A stretch of DNA of 64,000 nucleotides from Hemileia vastatrix (GCA_030280995.1 JASXTE010000279.1:1-64000), one strand, 5' to 3'; numbered from the stretch's first letter, positions 46,256 through 59,210 are shown. The notes: generated by a model from the sequence alone, not told the origin. Program-made: numbers and translations.

Positions 46256-47647
46256 AAAAAAAGCCCTCGTTTTCAACTTCCCCTTCAAAATTGTGCTTCT
46301 TTGACTAATTGCTAGAGATGAAACGTGATTTTCCACTTTGTAATTGTATGTCTTTATTCTTTTCCAATAGAACCCAAAATTAGATCAAACTAGCTGTCGT
46401 TTGTGTGTGCACGCAACTTGCGACTTGCGAAGTCAATACTTTCGAGCAGACGGAATGAGATGGAATTTTTCTTAATGACTATTCGATTCATACCAAGCTT
46501 TGGTGTTGAAAATAAAAAATGGTTCTTGTATCGGGACAAATAGCAGTGATGGTGTCCTCTCTCTTACCTTCATTCCCTCTATCTCTGCTCTTTACTTACG
46601 CTCTCTCCCCAAATCATTCTCGTAGCATTTCAGAGAGGTCTATTGTGCCCAATTCTTCAGGACCGGACGTCTCGCGGGCTTTCTTTATTTTCTTGGTTCG
46701 CCTCTCGGTTCCCGACTGCGGCGAGATTCTGGACATCGATTTTCTCACACTCTTCCCCTTTCCTTTCGCATAAATACATAGATTAAATTGCTCTTCCTCA
46801 CGAAAAGGTTCCCAGTCTTCTTGGAAGTTCGTAGATCCTTGGAGACGTTCATCGATAGGGCCCCTCGTCTCGACAAGAAGGCTCACTTCCCTCTCGTTGA
46901 GGAATTCTATTTTGCGTTCTGAGATAAACTACTTTACGAACCTCATGAATAGAATTAACTATGTGGGAGAAGAGAGGAGTCGAGAAATATGCGTTGATGC
47001 GGTCTAGACTCGAGTGAAGTCGATTTCTTCTCGCTGCGAAATTTGACCTACCTTCACACATCATCAAGATCAACTCAAAGTCAGTATCTCAATGAATCGA
47101 AGCTGTATCAAAGGCATCTGAGACTCAAGTCAGCAATTCAAAGCGTCAAGACATGCTTGGTGGATGAGGATCAAAGGCAGAGAAAGGGAGAGGCAGAGAG
47201 AGGGAAGAAATTGGAGATGGGTCTGGAAAGCAGAGAACAAAAGCAGCTGAGTAGACACAACCCAATTCTTGATCTCGAGAATTGGAGAATGACTCTGCTT
47301 TCTCATTGTGTTCTATTCGCTAAGATCATTTCGGAGGGAGAGAGGATGGCAGGAGATGGATGGACTGACTGGCTGACTGGTGGTGCCCATGTCGAATTTT
47401 GCATCTCAAGAGAAACTTACCTTTCCTTCTCTCTTTCTCTTCTTTACAATTCATTATTGGATTTTACTGAATCTCAATTGTTCAAATCAATCTCAACTTT
47501 TCTACAATCTCAAATTTCAAATCCTAACCTCAATCTTGAACCTTCGAATCCTCAACCCATCTTCAATTGTCAACTCTTCCATTCCTCAAATCTCTACTTC
47601 TTCTACACCTTCAACCTCCTCAAATCAACATCACATCATTCCACTAG
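46256..47647. other. 1.4-kb intergenic region and eL34 promoter
   Basis: It contains the DUR3 3' end and the upstream region of eL34, whose leader is pyrimidine-rich with caaatttcaaat near 47511. Minus-strand frames at 46614-47073 look unconvincing. Confidence 0.5.
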
Positions 47648-48508
47648 ATGGCTGAACGTGTCACTCTACGCAAGCGTACTCCTTACAACACCAAGTCTAA
47701 CCGCCGAAGAGTCGTAAAGACTCCAGGTGGAAAGCTTCGTTACCTTCACACCAAGAAGCTACCTACCTCTCCAAAGTGCGGTGATTGTCACACCGCTCTT
47801 CCAGGTATCAAGGCCTTGCGTCCACGTGAATACGCTCAAGTCTCAAAGACCAACAAGACCGTTCAACGTGCTTATGGTGGTTCCAGATGTGCAAACTGTG
47901 TCAGAACTCGGTGAGTTTCTAGGTTTTAAGATGGCGGGAAGGGAGGGATGGTCTGATGGAATGAGATGAATTGAAATGGATCTCGGATGGGGGAGACTCA
48001 TGCCAATCCGAAATTGGAGATTATAGAGATGGTGGATTCGAGGAATGGATTCGGAAGCGCTGGTGGTAGACTGCTCGTGGACAGTAGACTACTCTAGAGT
48101 CATTTGTTGGAAAGTCGATGAGTCTGGTGCTGTCGCTTGATCTCCAGAACTAGTTTTCAGAGAGTTGGATCGCAGTCACATCGGAGGTATTGATGCTCTT
48201 GAGCCGAGTTGAGGATGGTGCTTCTCTCAGCTGTTCTTTGGAAGAGCCTCTCGGTGAAACTTCTTCAAAGATCATTGCATAGATCGTCAAACTCGACGTC
48301 TCATCTGCTCGAGTCGGAGATTTGAGTTCGAATTGGAGAGAGAACATCGAAATGGAAGTCGTAACTTTGTACCTCCAAAGACTGATGAATCCTACCTCTT
48401 CCTCTCTCTACAAACAACAGTGTCATCAGAGCTTTCCTCGTCGAAGAAGCCAAGGTTGTTAAGGCAGTAGTTAACTCTCAAAACAAGGCTAACAAGGGAA
48501 GAGCTTAA
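47648..48508 (+). CDS. RPL34: 60S ribosomal protein eL34
   Basis: Exons 47648-47910 and 48421-48508 give 116 residues, the family length. The sequence starts AERVTLRKRTPYNTKSNRRR and continues VVKTPGGKLRYLHTKK. It has four zinc-ribbon cysteines (CGDC ... CANC) and ends VKAVVNSQNKANKGRA. It is a structural part of the large ribosomal subunit. The 510-base intron is the longest confidently placed one in the window. I looked in it for box C/D snoRNA signals and found no convincing pair. Confidence 0.97.
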
Positions 48509-49122
48509 ATCAAATCAAATTCAAAACCATTTGTCTTTTTCTCTCTCTCTTTCATCTTCAAAACCTTTGTTTTTTTTGTAACTTTATATCTCCCGGTTTC
48601 ACACTCTCTCTTTTGTTCAATCATCACACATCCACACTTCATAAGCTCACATGAACTCAAACCCAAAAATTTGAAAGAGAAAAAGTATCAAAGAAAGATT
48701 CAGATGTAGAAACTTCCTTCGTTCTCTTTTTTACTTCTTCTTTACCAAAAGCCTTTAATGACACATGCACATTACAGATTCAGATCCAGTTTCCTTTTGT
48801 TGCATCGAACGAGTGATCAGAAGAGCGTTGAGCAACTCGACTCTCGTCTTCTCTTCCAATGCAGACCCAAGAGAAGTGACGCTCCGATTCTATGCCGATC
48901 TTCTAACTTCTCGAGAAGAAGTTTCTAACTCCTTGATAGAAATTTGAAACTGGAAGAGCCTTCCGTCTGTCCTCTTCACCGAAGCCCATCGGAGTTAGGT
49001 GATAACGAGAATGTACGAAAGGAGGTCGTCTGTCGTCTTTTCTTCCCAACTTCATGCCATCAAAATCACTCTTCTTCTTTTCATTACTACTTCCAATCTC
49101 TCTATATCTACTCAAACCACCA
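48509..49122. other. Intergenic region
   Basis: 3' region of eL34 and promoter of the DOPA dioxygenase gene. Positions 48939-48950 contain the shared 12-mer gaaatttgaaac, 173 bases upstream of the start codon. Confidence 0.55.
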
Positions 49123-50277
49123 ATGACTACACCACAAACACAAAGAGCACCAGTAATGTTCGTCAGTCATGGAGGACCACCCACTCTTTTCGACACGCAA
49201 CACTCAGCTTACAAGGAGTGGAAAAGGATAGGTAAAGTACTCAAAGAAGAGAAGGATGTAAAAGGGATAGTCATGGTCAGCGCTCACTGGCAAGCAGAAG
49301 AGTTGGAAAAGGGAGTCTTTGGTGAGTTCTCGAGAGAAGCATGACAGTGGAGACACCCTCTAGGTGCTATCCTCATCATAAACAAACACTGTGACCTCTT
49401 TGAATATTGCTAACTGTCGACTCTCTTGATCTTGGACTCCGCTCTGCAGTCAACAACGACGAGACGAACCCACTGATCTATGATTTCTACAACTTCCCGA
49501 AGCACTTCTATGAACAACAATTCAAGTCTTCCAATCCATCTTCTTTCTCGACTTCGATTTCAAAGCATCTACAATCTCACGGAATCTCGACAACCTTCAC
49601 CAAGAGAGGTCTAGATCATGGAGTTTGGGTACCATTGCTAGTTTCATTCTCTGGTGAACTCGACTCTTCCATTCCGTTGTGTCAAGTCTCTCTACCCAGA
49701 TCCGAAGATCCAGTTGATTCCTTGAAGCTCGGTCTAGCTCTCAGAGGGTTGAGAGAGCAAGGAATCGCAGTATTGGGAGGTGGACAGGCTGTTCACAATT
49801 TGAGAGACTTCATGAAGGCAAGAATGAATGGAGGTTTGATCGAAAGTCCTGCCTATGCTAAAACTTTCCCCCCGGCTTTGAAAGATGCAATGACTCAAGC
49901 TGGAGATCAAAATCAAGTTGAGAAACCGACTGGAGATCATTTCGATGTCAATCAAGTCGATGAACCTACAAAGTGGAAAGCTGTCAAGGAGCTCTTCAAC
50001 AGAAAGGACTTCAAAGGAGCTCATCCTACTCCTGAGCATCTACTTCGTAAGTTTTGGACTTCTAAGCGGTGTATGGATGCGTTTAAAGTCGGAGCAATGC
50101 AGATTACTGAGATGAGTTGACTGAACTTCGCCTTCTCCTTCTCTGCTTCTCTCTTGTTCTCTCACCCATGCAGCTGCTCTGGTGGCCTTAGGCGCAAGCT
50201 ACGATGACGAGCAAGGAAAGGAAATCTTCGATCTGGACGAAGGAGCTCTTGGTTGGAACATGTATCAGTGGGGCTAA
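49123..50277 (+). CDS. Extradiol ring-cleavage dioxygenase, DOPA 4,5-dioxygenase type (LigB family)
   Basis: Exons 49123-49321, 49450-50046 and 50174-50277 give 299 residues. The zinc/iron-binding histidines are all present: VMFVSHGGP (His16), VSAHW (about His55), GLDHGVWVP (about His124) and TPEHLLP (about His262). GLREQGIAVLGGGQAVHNLR is the usual C-terminal block. This family cleaves catechols between carbons next to the diol; plant, bacterial and fungal members convert DOPA to betalain-type pigments, while many fungal ones have unknown substrates. A polar insert (QAGDQNQVEKPTGDHFDVNQ) lies near residue 225. No pigment genes lie beside it. Confidence 0.9.
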
Positions 50278-50649
50278 GAGAGTGAAGCTAGAGCACTGCG
50301 AATATGGGCTTGAGTCGAGCTCGAGCTGTTTGCTTTTTGTATCGCTGCTTTATTAATCTAATTTCATCAAGGCTTGACGTCTCACAAGGAATGAATAGGA
50401 TGACACTTCTATTTAGAAATCTGACATCAAAAAATATTGATTGAAAGTCTTGGAAAAACACAACGGAACGGAAGAGTGGTGAAAATGCAGGGTTTAGAGT
50501 ACAAAATGGGCAGCTGAAAGAGAAAGCATGAAGACAAACGAACTTGAAAGAGGGATAACAGGCGAACTTGAGTATCGAGAGCGAGGAAATAATAAGAAAG
50601 AATGATATGAGACCTTGAGTTTCCATTTACAAGAGCCTACCGAGAGAAT
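50278..50649. other. Convergent intergenic region
   Basis: Between the dioxygenase and alternative oxidase 3' ends; no gene is seen. Confidence 0.55.
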
Positions 50650-52530
50650 CTACTTTGATTCCTCTTTCAAGATCGACAGCTTTTTCTCTTTCTGTTCGGC
50701 TAAGAAAGCATGAGATTCTTCTCTCTCGAAACCGTATTTGGAACCTCTAACATCTGGATTTGCTTCTCCGTGGACGAAGGGATTCATATCAGCCTTCTGA
50801 TCCAAAGAGGCGAAGGTGTGATTGCTGATAGTGGCGAAGAGAGAGTGCGAAGAAGCGGGAACAACGAGGGAAGAAGACAGAAGAGAAGAAAAGAGCGATA
50901 AGTGAAATGTAACACGAGGTGTTGAAAAGAAGGAAACAGCGCTTACATAAATCTGTGAGTAGCTTCGTCAGCTCTGATGGATTTGATGACATCGAGTAAC
51001 TTAGCGTCCTTGTTCAGCTTCCAGTAATCGATCGCAATGTTGGGTGCATCTAAGTTATCCCATTCTGGTAATCTTCCCTCTTCCATTTCTTTGATCACAT
51101 TAGTATACGTGACAACAGCTTCTTCTTCTAGATAACCAACGAAACGATGAGCTAGCTTTGGTGCAGCTAGATAAAGAATGAAGAAGAAGTTGAAGAAGAC
51201 ACCTTGAGCTCCCAGCAATGCCGTTCTCATGAAGATTCCGGGTTTGGCAAGTTTGAGGAAAGTGAGAAGATGCATTCTCTCATTCTCTGCGTCTCTGAGC
51301 ATTTCATGAATCCAACCTTGATCTCTACGAAGTAGACGTAGGGAGTGTAGATGACGACAGACTGGAGAGAGGAAGAGATCGGGGGAGATCCAGTTCAAAA
51401 GGTTAGTCAATTCATCCCTGAAAAATTTTAAGAGAAGAGTAGAACATGTAGAGAGGGCGAAAGAGAAAGAACTTTCTTTCTCTCTACTAAATACTACACT
51501 CAGTTCTCCGTTCCTGCTCCATGTACTCACCAGCAGCCACCATTCCAGGACATCCCGCTATAGATTCGAGAAAGACCATTCTTATAAGCCACTTGAGAAG
51601 CAGAAGGAGAGTATTTCGAAAAGCTTTTCGGTCAGTCAGAGACGCCACACGCAACAAGCTGGTCTTTCTAAATCCAACTCACTTGTTCAGGACCAAAGAC
51701 GATTCCTTTCTTTCTCATTTCCTGAAGTCCCATCTCTGAAGGATGTTCGTCTAGTTTGTCTTGAATCTTCTTGCGTTGATCTACCTCTAGGTCTTTCGAA
51801 CTGGTTTGATCCAAAGCATTTTGAGCAGCTTGAATCTGTCCGCGACGTGGAGTGCCTCTAACAGCGTCTGAATCTGCAACTCTAGGGAATTTCTGTTTGT
51901 GAGAAGGATAGCGAGTGACCATGTCGAAGATGCCACTGAGCGAAGAGAAGTCGAAAAGGGAAGTCAGAATTGGTGAGCGTGAAGACGAGACAATGAGGAT
52001 GACACAAAGAAGCGGAAAACTTGTAATCTACCCAGATGAGCTTGACTTACCGCATGAAAGAAACCATGAAGGCTGAGTCGAGAAGGAAGAAGAGAGCAAT
52101 AGAGTCAGGGAATGACCTTGGCCGTTTCGCAACGCATGATTGGAAATCGCACGTCGCATAAATCGGAACATTACTCACCTGCGACCTTGTCACTAGCAGT
52201 TTTGGCTTCTCTATGAACAATCTTTACACTTTCCAATTCTTCGGGAGTGTAGACTGGATGGAAGAGAAGGTAATCTTCGAGATGCTTGGTGCCACCAGAA
52301 GATTTAGTCATTTGAGTCTTTACCTTTGAAGGATCCGATTTCAGAGTCGAGGTAGCATCTGCAACTTTGTTTCTAGCTGGAGATAGAACGGTGATGGTAC
52401 GTCTGGAGTTGGAAAGTTGATTGAAGTCGTGGTTGATGTTGTGGTTGAAGTAGAGAGTCGAGGTTGAGAGTGACAGTCTACTCGCGTTGACTGTAGACGT
52501 CTTTGAGATTATCGAGCGAGTTGATAACAT
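50650..52530 (-). CDS. AOX1: Mitochondrial alternative oxidase
   Basis: Exons 52530-52179, 52072-52051, 51935-51683, 51591-51531, 51361-50947 and 50824-50650 give 425 residues in frame. The start (MLSTRSIISKTSTVNASRLS) is Ser/Arg-rich with no acid, as in a mitochondrial presequence. The di-iron site is complete: VFLESIAGCPG, RDAENERMHLLTF (ExxH), YLEEEAVVTY and RADEATHRFINHTFA (ExxH). Membrane-facing helices include FLKLAKPGIF and FFNFFFILY. The end, FEREESHAFLAEQKEKKLS, is typical of fungal AOX. The enzyme passes electrons from ubiquinol to oxygen, bypassing complexes III and IV, on the matrix side of the inner membrane. Exon 2 is only 22 bases. There is an inserted charged stretch around residues 150-200 (DLEVDQRKKIQDKLDE). 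Confidence 0.95.
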
Positions 52531-53105
52531 AGCTTGATTTTGAATCTGAGTTGATGGTGAGAGAAGAGAAGGAAAAAGGTGAGAGACGGAGACTTCTTCT
52601 TTTATGCTTCAGGGAGGCTGAGGCGAGTTGCTCCGTCAGTGCTCTGCTCGTTCCCTTTAGGAGGAAATCGCTTGGGAACCCCCAAGGACAAATCTTTGCT
52701 TTCCTTTGTTTTCTTTTACAAATAAGTAGAAGGTGTTCGTAAGGCAGAACTTGGAAGGGGAGGAGCGCTCTACCGTTGAAGATGAAGACCTGAGGTAAAT
52801 GAATCGCTCTTCATTGAATGGTCGGTCACCTTCCCTTCCCAAACTCTCTGCAGTAGGTAGATGTTTTTTTTGAACACTTTGAACAGAACTCCTGAAACAA
52901 AGACATACGCTGAGATTATTCTATAGGATCTTCTTCCTCGCGGTTCGTTCATTCTGCAAACTCCAAACCGGCTTCATCGAGTGAGCGAAAGACGACCTCT
53001 TCTCTTCTCCACCTCCTCTCCATCTTTTGATTTTGCTATCAAAATCCGTCGGTTTGAAGATAGAAGAGATTAGAAGCTAAAAGCAGAGCATAATTTTGCT
53101 TGAGG
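52531..53105. other. Divergent promoter region
   Basis: 576 bases between the start codons of alternative oxidase and the zinc-cluster regulator; no gene is seen. Confidence 0.55.
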
Positions 53106-56100
53106 ATGGTCAAGAAGGAAACCTACATCTCTTCGAGCAGGTCAACGACGGAAAGAAGCTCTTCGCCCAAAAAACCTCTTCGACAGCAAACTCATCAATC
53201 CTCCAATCCTTCTTCTTCTACTTCTAGACCCATCATGTCATACTCTCCCAATTCTTTGGGATATCATTCTCCCTTCACCATTCAAGCTCCACCACCTGCA
53301 CCTGGAACCAGAGGAGCAGAATCCTCATCCTCTTCATCAAACTGGAACAATGGAAATCATGGCTTCCACCAAGGAACAGGTATGTTGGAAGATCAGGAAG
53401 ATGACGAAGACGACGATGAAGAGGATGATGAAGATGAAGAGGATGAAGATGCAAGTGACTTTGATCAACAAGAATCACTCACTGCTGGAAACAAGAGAAA
53501 GAGAGGCGGGAACACCACTCAATCCAAAGGGAAAGGCAAAGCAAATTCAAATTCAAACCAATCAGCCGCATCCAAGAAAGCAGCTGCTGCAGCTGGGAAT
53601 TCAAACGATCCAGACGTAAAGAAACCCAAACCGACAAGAGGTTCGAAAGCCTGTCAGAAGTGTAGAGCTTTGAAGATGCGTTGCATTGTGGAACATGGTC
53701 CTCCTTGTCAACGTTGCGCTGCTTCTGGTCACGAATGCATCTTCGTAGAATCAAACAGAGGAAAGAAAGGTGGGAAATCTCAAAAGACTGAACAGATGGC
53801 TCAATCTCTAAAGGCAATGGAATCCACTCTTTCCACTCTACTCAAGGCGATCAGAGATCCTTCCTCTAGAGTTCAACAATCTGGTGGAATCATTACTAGA
53901 CCTTCTTCTCCTCTCAATCCACTTCTACCCGGTCTGAGTACTCTGACGGAAGCTGAAAAGGAAAAGTTGAATAGGGGTTGGAGACCTGATTCAGAGGGAG
54001 ATGGTACCAATAGATTCTATCCGAGTGGATCTTCTAATTCAAATGGAAATGGTGGTGCAGGTCCTTCTTCTAGTCATTCCAATACCAATCATTTCGATCC
54101 TTCTTCTGGAATCAATATGTCTAGTTTGGATGGGAAGTATGTTCATCCAAACGATTTCGCAACTCATCTTGGAGGACCGACTTTGGATATGAGTGCTAGT
54201 AACAATCAAGATCGATCTACTAACGGAATCATCAATCATAATAATAATTCCAATCCAAACACCTCTACATCAACTTCCAAATCTGGTCCTTCTACAAGAT
54301 TCTCTGAACCGATGCCTCATTATCGTGATCCTAGAACTCCATCAACTCCTTCGGATCAACAACAAAATCTACCTCGTAGAACTAGACATGGATCTCCAAG
54401 ACTCCATTCATTACCAGACAATGCTTTGAATCCTCTAGGTTTACTAGCGGAAGCAAGTCTTCACAATTCAAATAGAGTCAGACGATCTGCACGTCAATCA
54501 AGTGCTGGTAGTAAAGATAGAAGTGTCAGTGGTAGCGTTCATGGTCAAAGTCCAGCTTTGAATTCCGTAAAGGTGGAAGGTGAAGAGGCTGGGAATGAAT
54601 CTTCGGAGAAGAAATCCAGTGGAAATGGAAGTGAAAAAGGATCGAATAACAACGAAACTCCAGCTTATGGAAATCATAGTTTCGAATTCCCTTCCATTCC
54701 TGAAGGCTCGGGAGACAAAGAGAAAGGAAAAGGTAGAGAGAAATCTTCAAAGGCTGCTAAGGATGACGAAGAAAGAGTCAGTTTGGGAGTAGCTAGTGAG
54801 ACTTATTTCAAACCTGGTCCAATGACTATTCTTCCATTGGTGAGTTTCGATGTTTCAAGAAATGGAATGTATGCGCCCTGTTTCCCTCGTTTCTCACTCA
54901 AACAAAGCCGATTACTAATGATTCTCTCTACTATTATCCCTCTCCATCCTTCTCCAGCGTCGGATCATCATCGAACGTGAACGTCCTCCTGAAATCCTCA
55001 CTTCTGGTCTCGTCTCTTCTCACGAAGTGTTGGAGCTCTTCTCAATCTTCTTCCATCATTGTGCTCAACACATGCTTCTCTTGGATGCAGATTGGCATAC
55101 TCCTTCTTTCGTCTTTAGTAGATCTGCTTTCCTCTTCACTTGCGTCTGCACCGTCGCTGCCAAATTCTATACGAAGAGACCAGAACTACATGCAAAGTGT
55201 CTGGCAATAGCAAAGAAGGTTGCTTTGGATTGTATCGGAAGAGGTTATAAATCCGTAGAGATAGTTCAAGGTTTCCTACTCTTGGTGATGTGGAATCAAC
55301 CCTCGGAACGCTGGGAAGAGGATAAAACTTGGATCTTCTCTGGAATAGCAATTAGAATGGCTCAGGATCTAAATCTTCATAGGAAATCAGTAGCTAGTTT
55401 ACCTGGAAATACTAACAGAGATGATCCAGCTGTCATTGATAGAGAAAAGGAAATCATCAATAGAGAAAGAACTTGGTTCCTTTGCTTTGCTGTCGATAGA
55501 AGTTTGAGCGCTCAGATGGGAAAGCCTTACACTATCAGAGAAGATTGGATCATTAGGAATTGTAGGCTATGGAGTTTGCAACGTCTTTCGAAGCCTTGGG
55601 ATATCGGAATCAGCGCATTGGTTGATCTTCAAAAGACTCATGTGAGTAAGAGTTAGTTCGACTTGCCTCAGATAGCTAGTCTTGTCCTGACTTTCCTCTT
55701 CGAAGTGCTACCTAGCTCAAAATCAACAAATAGACTTCTCGTCTTCGCTTCGAAATGTTGCAATTTCTCAGCTTCGTGTGAAGATCTAACTTTTTCCTCT
55801 TCTCAATCCTTTTTCTCTTCCTTCCGAATCCGCCAGTCACGTCAATTGGACTTCCTCTACTCATCAACAACTTCGGTTTCCGGTTTGAACACTGACATCG
55901 ATTACTCTTCAGTCCTCAGAGTCTTCAACGAACAATTGGAGGAATGGAAAGATCTTTGGAAAGCAAGAGGACTGTTCGGAAAACCAAGTCATCAAACTCA
56001 TAGACAATCTTTCTCTGGAATGGTGGAAGTCGAAGAAGAACCTATGGATGTAGGTCCACCAAGCGAAGAAGACTTCAATGCTAGAACTCTTTACTTCATG

Positions 56101-57275
56101 TACAAACAAGCTCCGATGAGATTTGGTTACGTTAGTTTGATTCTCAATTCTTTCGGTCTTCAACATTCTTTGGATCATCCTGGAAAAGCTGGAGCTGATC
56201 GCGGAATTTGTGAGTGCTTTGATTGGTATCGATGACGTTTATCGAGCTTGAGAAACGCTGTTGAATGCTAACCTTTTAACTTCTACACTCTCTTCCATTC
56301 GTCGACAGACTTCTCGAGATGCCTTCAAGCTGCAAGAGACATTCTCTTCGCTGCTCGAGATGGAATGCGACCGGTCCTTCGCTATTCTCCAGATACTCAT
56401 TTCGTAATGATCTCTTATGCTGCCGTCTTCTTGTTGAAGGTGAGTTCAAACGATTCTTTACCTGAAAGTCGAGGGCTTCATCTGCACTCGCGATTCCAAA
56501 ACTGACTCTCTTCTTTCTCCAATGCCTGCTCATCATTCCTCCTCTTTCTCTTCGTGCTTTTCCTTTCTCACAGCTCACTCGTCCCATCTTCCAAGCATTC
56601 AACGACGAAGAGAACATCCTCCAGCTTGTCTCGGACACTGCCGAGCTTCTAGACAATGTCGCTGTCAACGAAATGCACACTCCAGCTCTCTACGCCTCCT
56701 TCTTGCGTGCTCTACTCCAAGCACGTAGAGATCGTTCCACTGGAGCGAACACTCCCTACGGACGTAGTAGAGCTACTTCTCCTGTTGAAGGAGAGGGAGT
56801 CTTCCCAGGAGGATCCAAAGACACCGGAGCAGGACAAAGAGACCCAGCTACGGAATCCAACAACAACACTGATGGAAATGGAAACCCGAATAGCCAAGAT
56901 GGTCAAGATCCACTTTCAGCTGCTGCTCGTTCTGCTTTCTCTTTACCGGGAATGGATGGAGAAGGGAACAACGAAAGTGGAACTTTGAACGGTCTAGATC
57001 CAAACGCTTTCTCAAATGGTGGAATGAATCTACCTGTTGACCAAATGTTGAACGACAGCTTCTGGACTCAATTGCTCCCACCTGGTTTCGGTGCTCCTTT
57101 GGATCAACTCTCGAGCGTTGGAATGCATCCTATTGGAAGCAACAATGGTCAAAGTTCAAATCAACAAGCGCCGACTGGCCTTACTCCTTCTCAAACCAGA
57201 GCTTCGACTCCCTCCATGCTCAACTCCTTCACTAGTAACATTGGTTTCGATTGGAACTCTGGGAGCTTCTCGTGA
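53106..57275 (+). CDS. Zn2Cys6 transcription factor with fungal-specific regulatory domain
   Basis: Exons 53106-54839, 54958-55641, 55837-56209, 56309-56439 and 56574-57275 splice to 1,207 residues. After an acidic stretch (about residues 98-120) and a basic Lys/Arg-rich one, the zinc cluster lies near residues 183-213: CQKCRALKMRC, then CQRCAASGHEC, spacing C-x2-C-x6-C-x7-C-x2-C-x6-C. A coiled linker (MAQSLKAMESTLSTLLKAI) follows, then about 300 disordered Ser/Asn-rich residues. The middle-homology domain has RSAFLFTCVCTVAAKFYTKR, then VEIVQGFLLLVMWNQPSERW and WIFSGIAIRMAQDLNLHRKS, ERTWFLCFAVDRSLSAQMGK. The C-terminus is Asn/Gly/Ser-rich. It is a nuclear DNA-binding regulator whose targets are unknown. 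It is divergent from alternative oxidase, with 575 bases between. Confidence 0.93.
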
Positions 57276-57736
57276 TCTCGATCGATCCTGAGACTCGGTT
57301 CTGTTTTCTCCTGTGCTGTCCATCGCTTTTCAACTCTCACCTTCGTCATCGTCATTCAAGTCAAAACCATCCACGCGTTATCACCACTTTCCTCCGCTGT
57401 CACTGCTTACTTTTTACTCTCAAAATGCTCTCTTAATCACAGCTCTGCTCGTGTCTTTCCTTCGCGAGATTGTGAAGTAGAAGTACGAAGTCACACACCT
57501 TCGCTCGTTGACCTTCCCTCGAAATCTCCAACAGCTTGTTACGTCTTCAACTCGACTTTTGAAATTTGAAACTCGAAATCGAATAAGAAGAACTGACAAA
57601 TTTTCCAAAAGGTGAGGTGTGCTCAGCAAACAACCTTGCGGTTCTGCACAGCCACGTCGACGCTTAATCAAGTTCGATCCGTCTCTTTTCTCCTTCTTGC
57701 CAACAACACCATCAACGACTAAGCCAGGAATCCAAG
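57276..57736. other. Intergenic region with the shared 12-mer
   Basis: Promoter of the membrane-protein gene. gaaatttgaaac lies at 57561-57572, 165 bases before the start at 57737. Confidence 0.6.
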
Positions 57737-59210
57737 ATGCTCAAAGACGCACCACCAAGCTATGAAGACTCCAATCTATCGGGTTTCCCAGACGATAACC
57801 CTTCTTCTTCGTCCTCCTCGAGTTATCGCTTGATACCAACTTCCGATGAGCACGAGGTCGAAGAAGATGACTTGGAACAGGGATTACTCGATTCTTCTGC
57901 TCAGATCAAATACCACTTCTCAGGATCTGCTCTTGTTTCTACTGATCCATCTTGTAACAATGTTGAATTGCTGGGTGAGCTGCAATTTGGAGAGTCTATC
58001 CCTATCTCTTCGGAATTCTGACACTACCTACACCCTCCACTCATTCACATCTTCAACAGAAACTCTCATTAGGGATAGGATTCCTTCGACTCCTCCAACC
58101 TTCAACTTGGAAATCAAAGGATTCAGAAAAGCATCACCAGTAGATCACACCGCAGAAACATCGATTGAAATCTTCTCTTTCGTCGTACCGTTGCCACTAC
58201 CAGTCTCTTCAATTTTCTACTCCATGGCAGATGACTCTCCATGTCTGAGAGGTGGATACAATACGCAAGCTCCCAAACAACTCCTAGAATCGCAAGTAGG
58301 AAGTATCAATTGGGATCGTTTGGCAGGTACCTGTTCCAAAGTCAAGAGTTCTGACGTCACTTCTGCAGCAATTGAAGCTACTGAAAACGATAGAGAGAAA
58401 TGGAACAACAGGGTCAAGAAGATGCTGAGTCCACCTTGGGCGTCTCTTTACGAGCCGGTTAGGCCTAAAGCAATCGAGGCTTTTCAGATAGATGGTGCAG
58501 ATATCTCGTCGGCAACGTCTTCCCTTCAGAGCTGTCTCAAGCATTTCGTGGACGACGGAGCAGGATCCAGCAAATGGTTGATAGGAACTCAAAGTATCTT
58601 CGGTTGGGATCAAGGTTTATTGTTAGAAGAGCTCAACTGTCTAGTCGAGGGTATCAACAACGAAAGTGAGGCTTCAAGACAAGAGCCGATAACTCACTTG
58701 GAACTTCAATCTTCCTCCCCACCTCCATTCTTCGCTCTACATCATAAATCACCACCTCATTTCCGCCAATTCATTTCTCCAGGAATCTTTCAGTTTCTAA
58801 TACCTCAACTTTTCCTGCTCTTCGTCGTCCTGGCTATCTGGTGGATTGTCCTTGGAACTACGAAGTGGATTCTCATCTCGTTTTTCAGCCTTATCGGTGC
58901 CTTTCTAGCTTTGGCGATCTTCAGTGACCTGCCGTCAACTCACGACTCTATTGGTATGGCTTGGTCGATGAAACAATGGGTCAAGACGGGACTTCCAGCT
59001 CAAATGTCCAGAAAACAAGTTCAAGAGTCTTTACGAGATGGAGATGAAGGGCCGATTCCTCGCCTCAAGTTGATGGAAGACGGGTGGTATAGATTTATTG
59101 GAATGGAAGAGTCGGATTGGGTAGAAGCTCATAAAGAGAGAGTAAGAGCTGCTATCAGGAATCGAAGGAATGGCAGTCTCATCGTCGAATGGCCTGGAGG
59201 ATCTGAGTGA
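57737..59210 (+). CDS. Membrane protein with N-terminal PPxY motif
   Basis: Exons 57737-57974 and 58060-59210 give 462 residues. The N-terminus has MLKDAPPSYED, a PPxY motif that WW domains of Rsp5/Nedd4 ubiquitin ligases bind, and then an acidic Ser-rich segment. The middle looks globular (FNLEIKGFRKASP, INWDRLAGTCSK). Residues about 323-372 hold two hydrophobic helices (FLIPQLFLLFVVLAIWWIVL, ISFFSLIGAFLALAIF). A C-terminal soluble part contains LKLMEDGWYRFIGMEESDWV. There is no signal peptide. I do not know the family. A PPSY motif ahead of membrane helices fits an endosomal protein sorted by, or recruiting, Rsp5, which is inference. Confidence 0.75.

Noticed and set aside
47043..47717. 224-codon plus-strand open frame upstream of eL34
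   Set aside because: It runs through the eL34 promoter and leader and into the eL34 coding region in another frame; composition follows the pyrimidine-rich leader.
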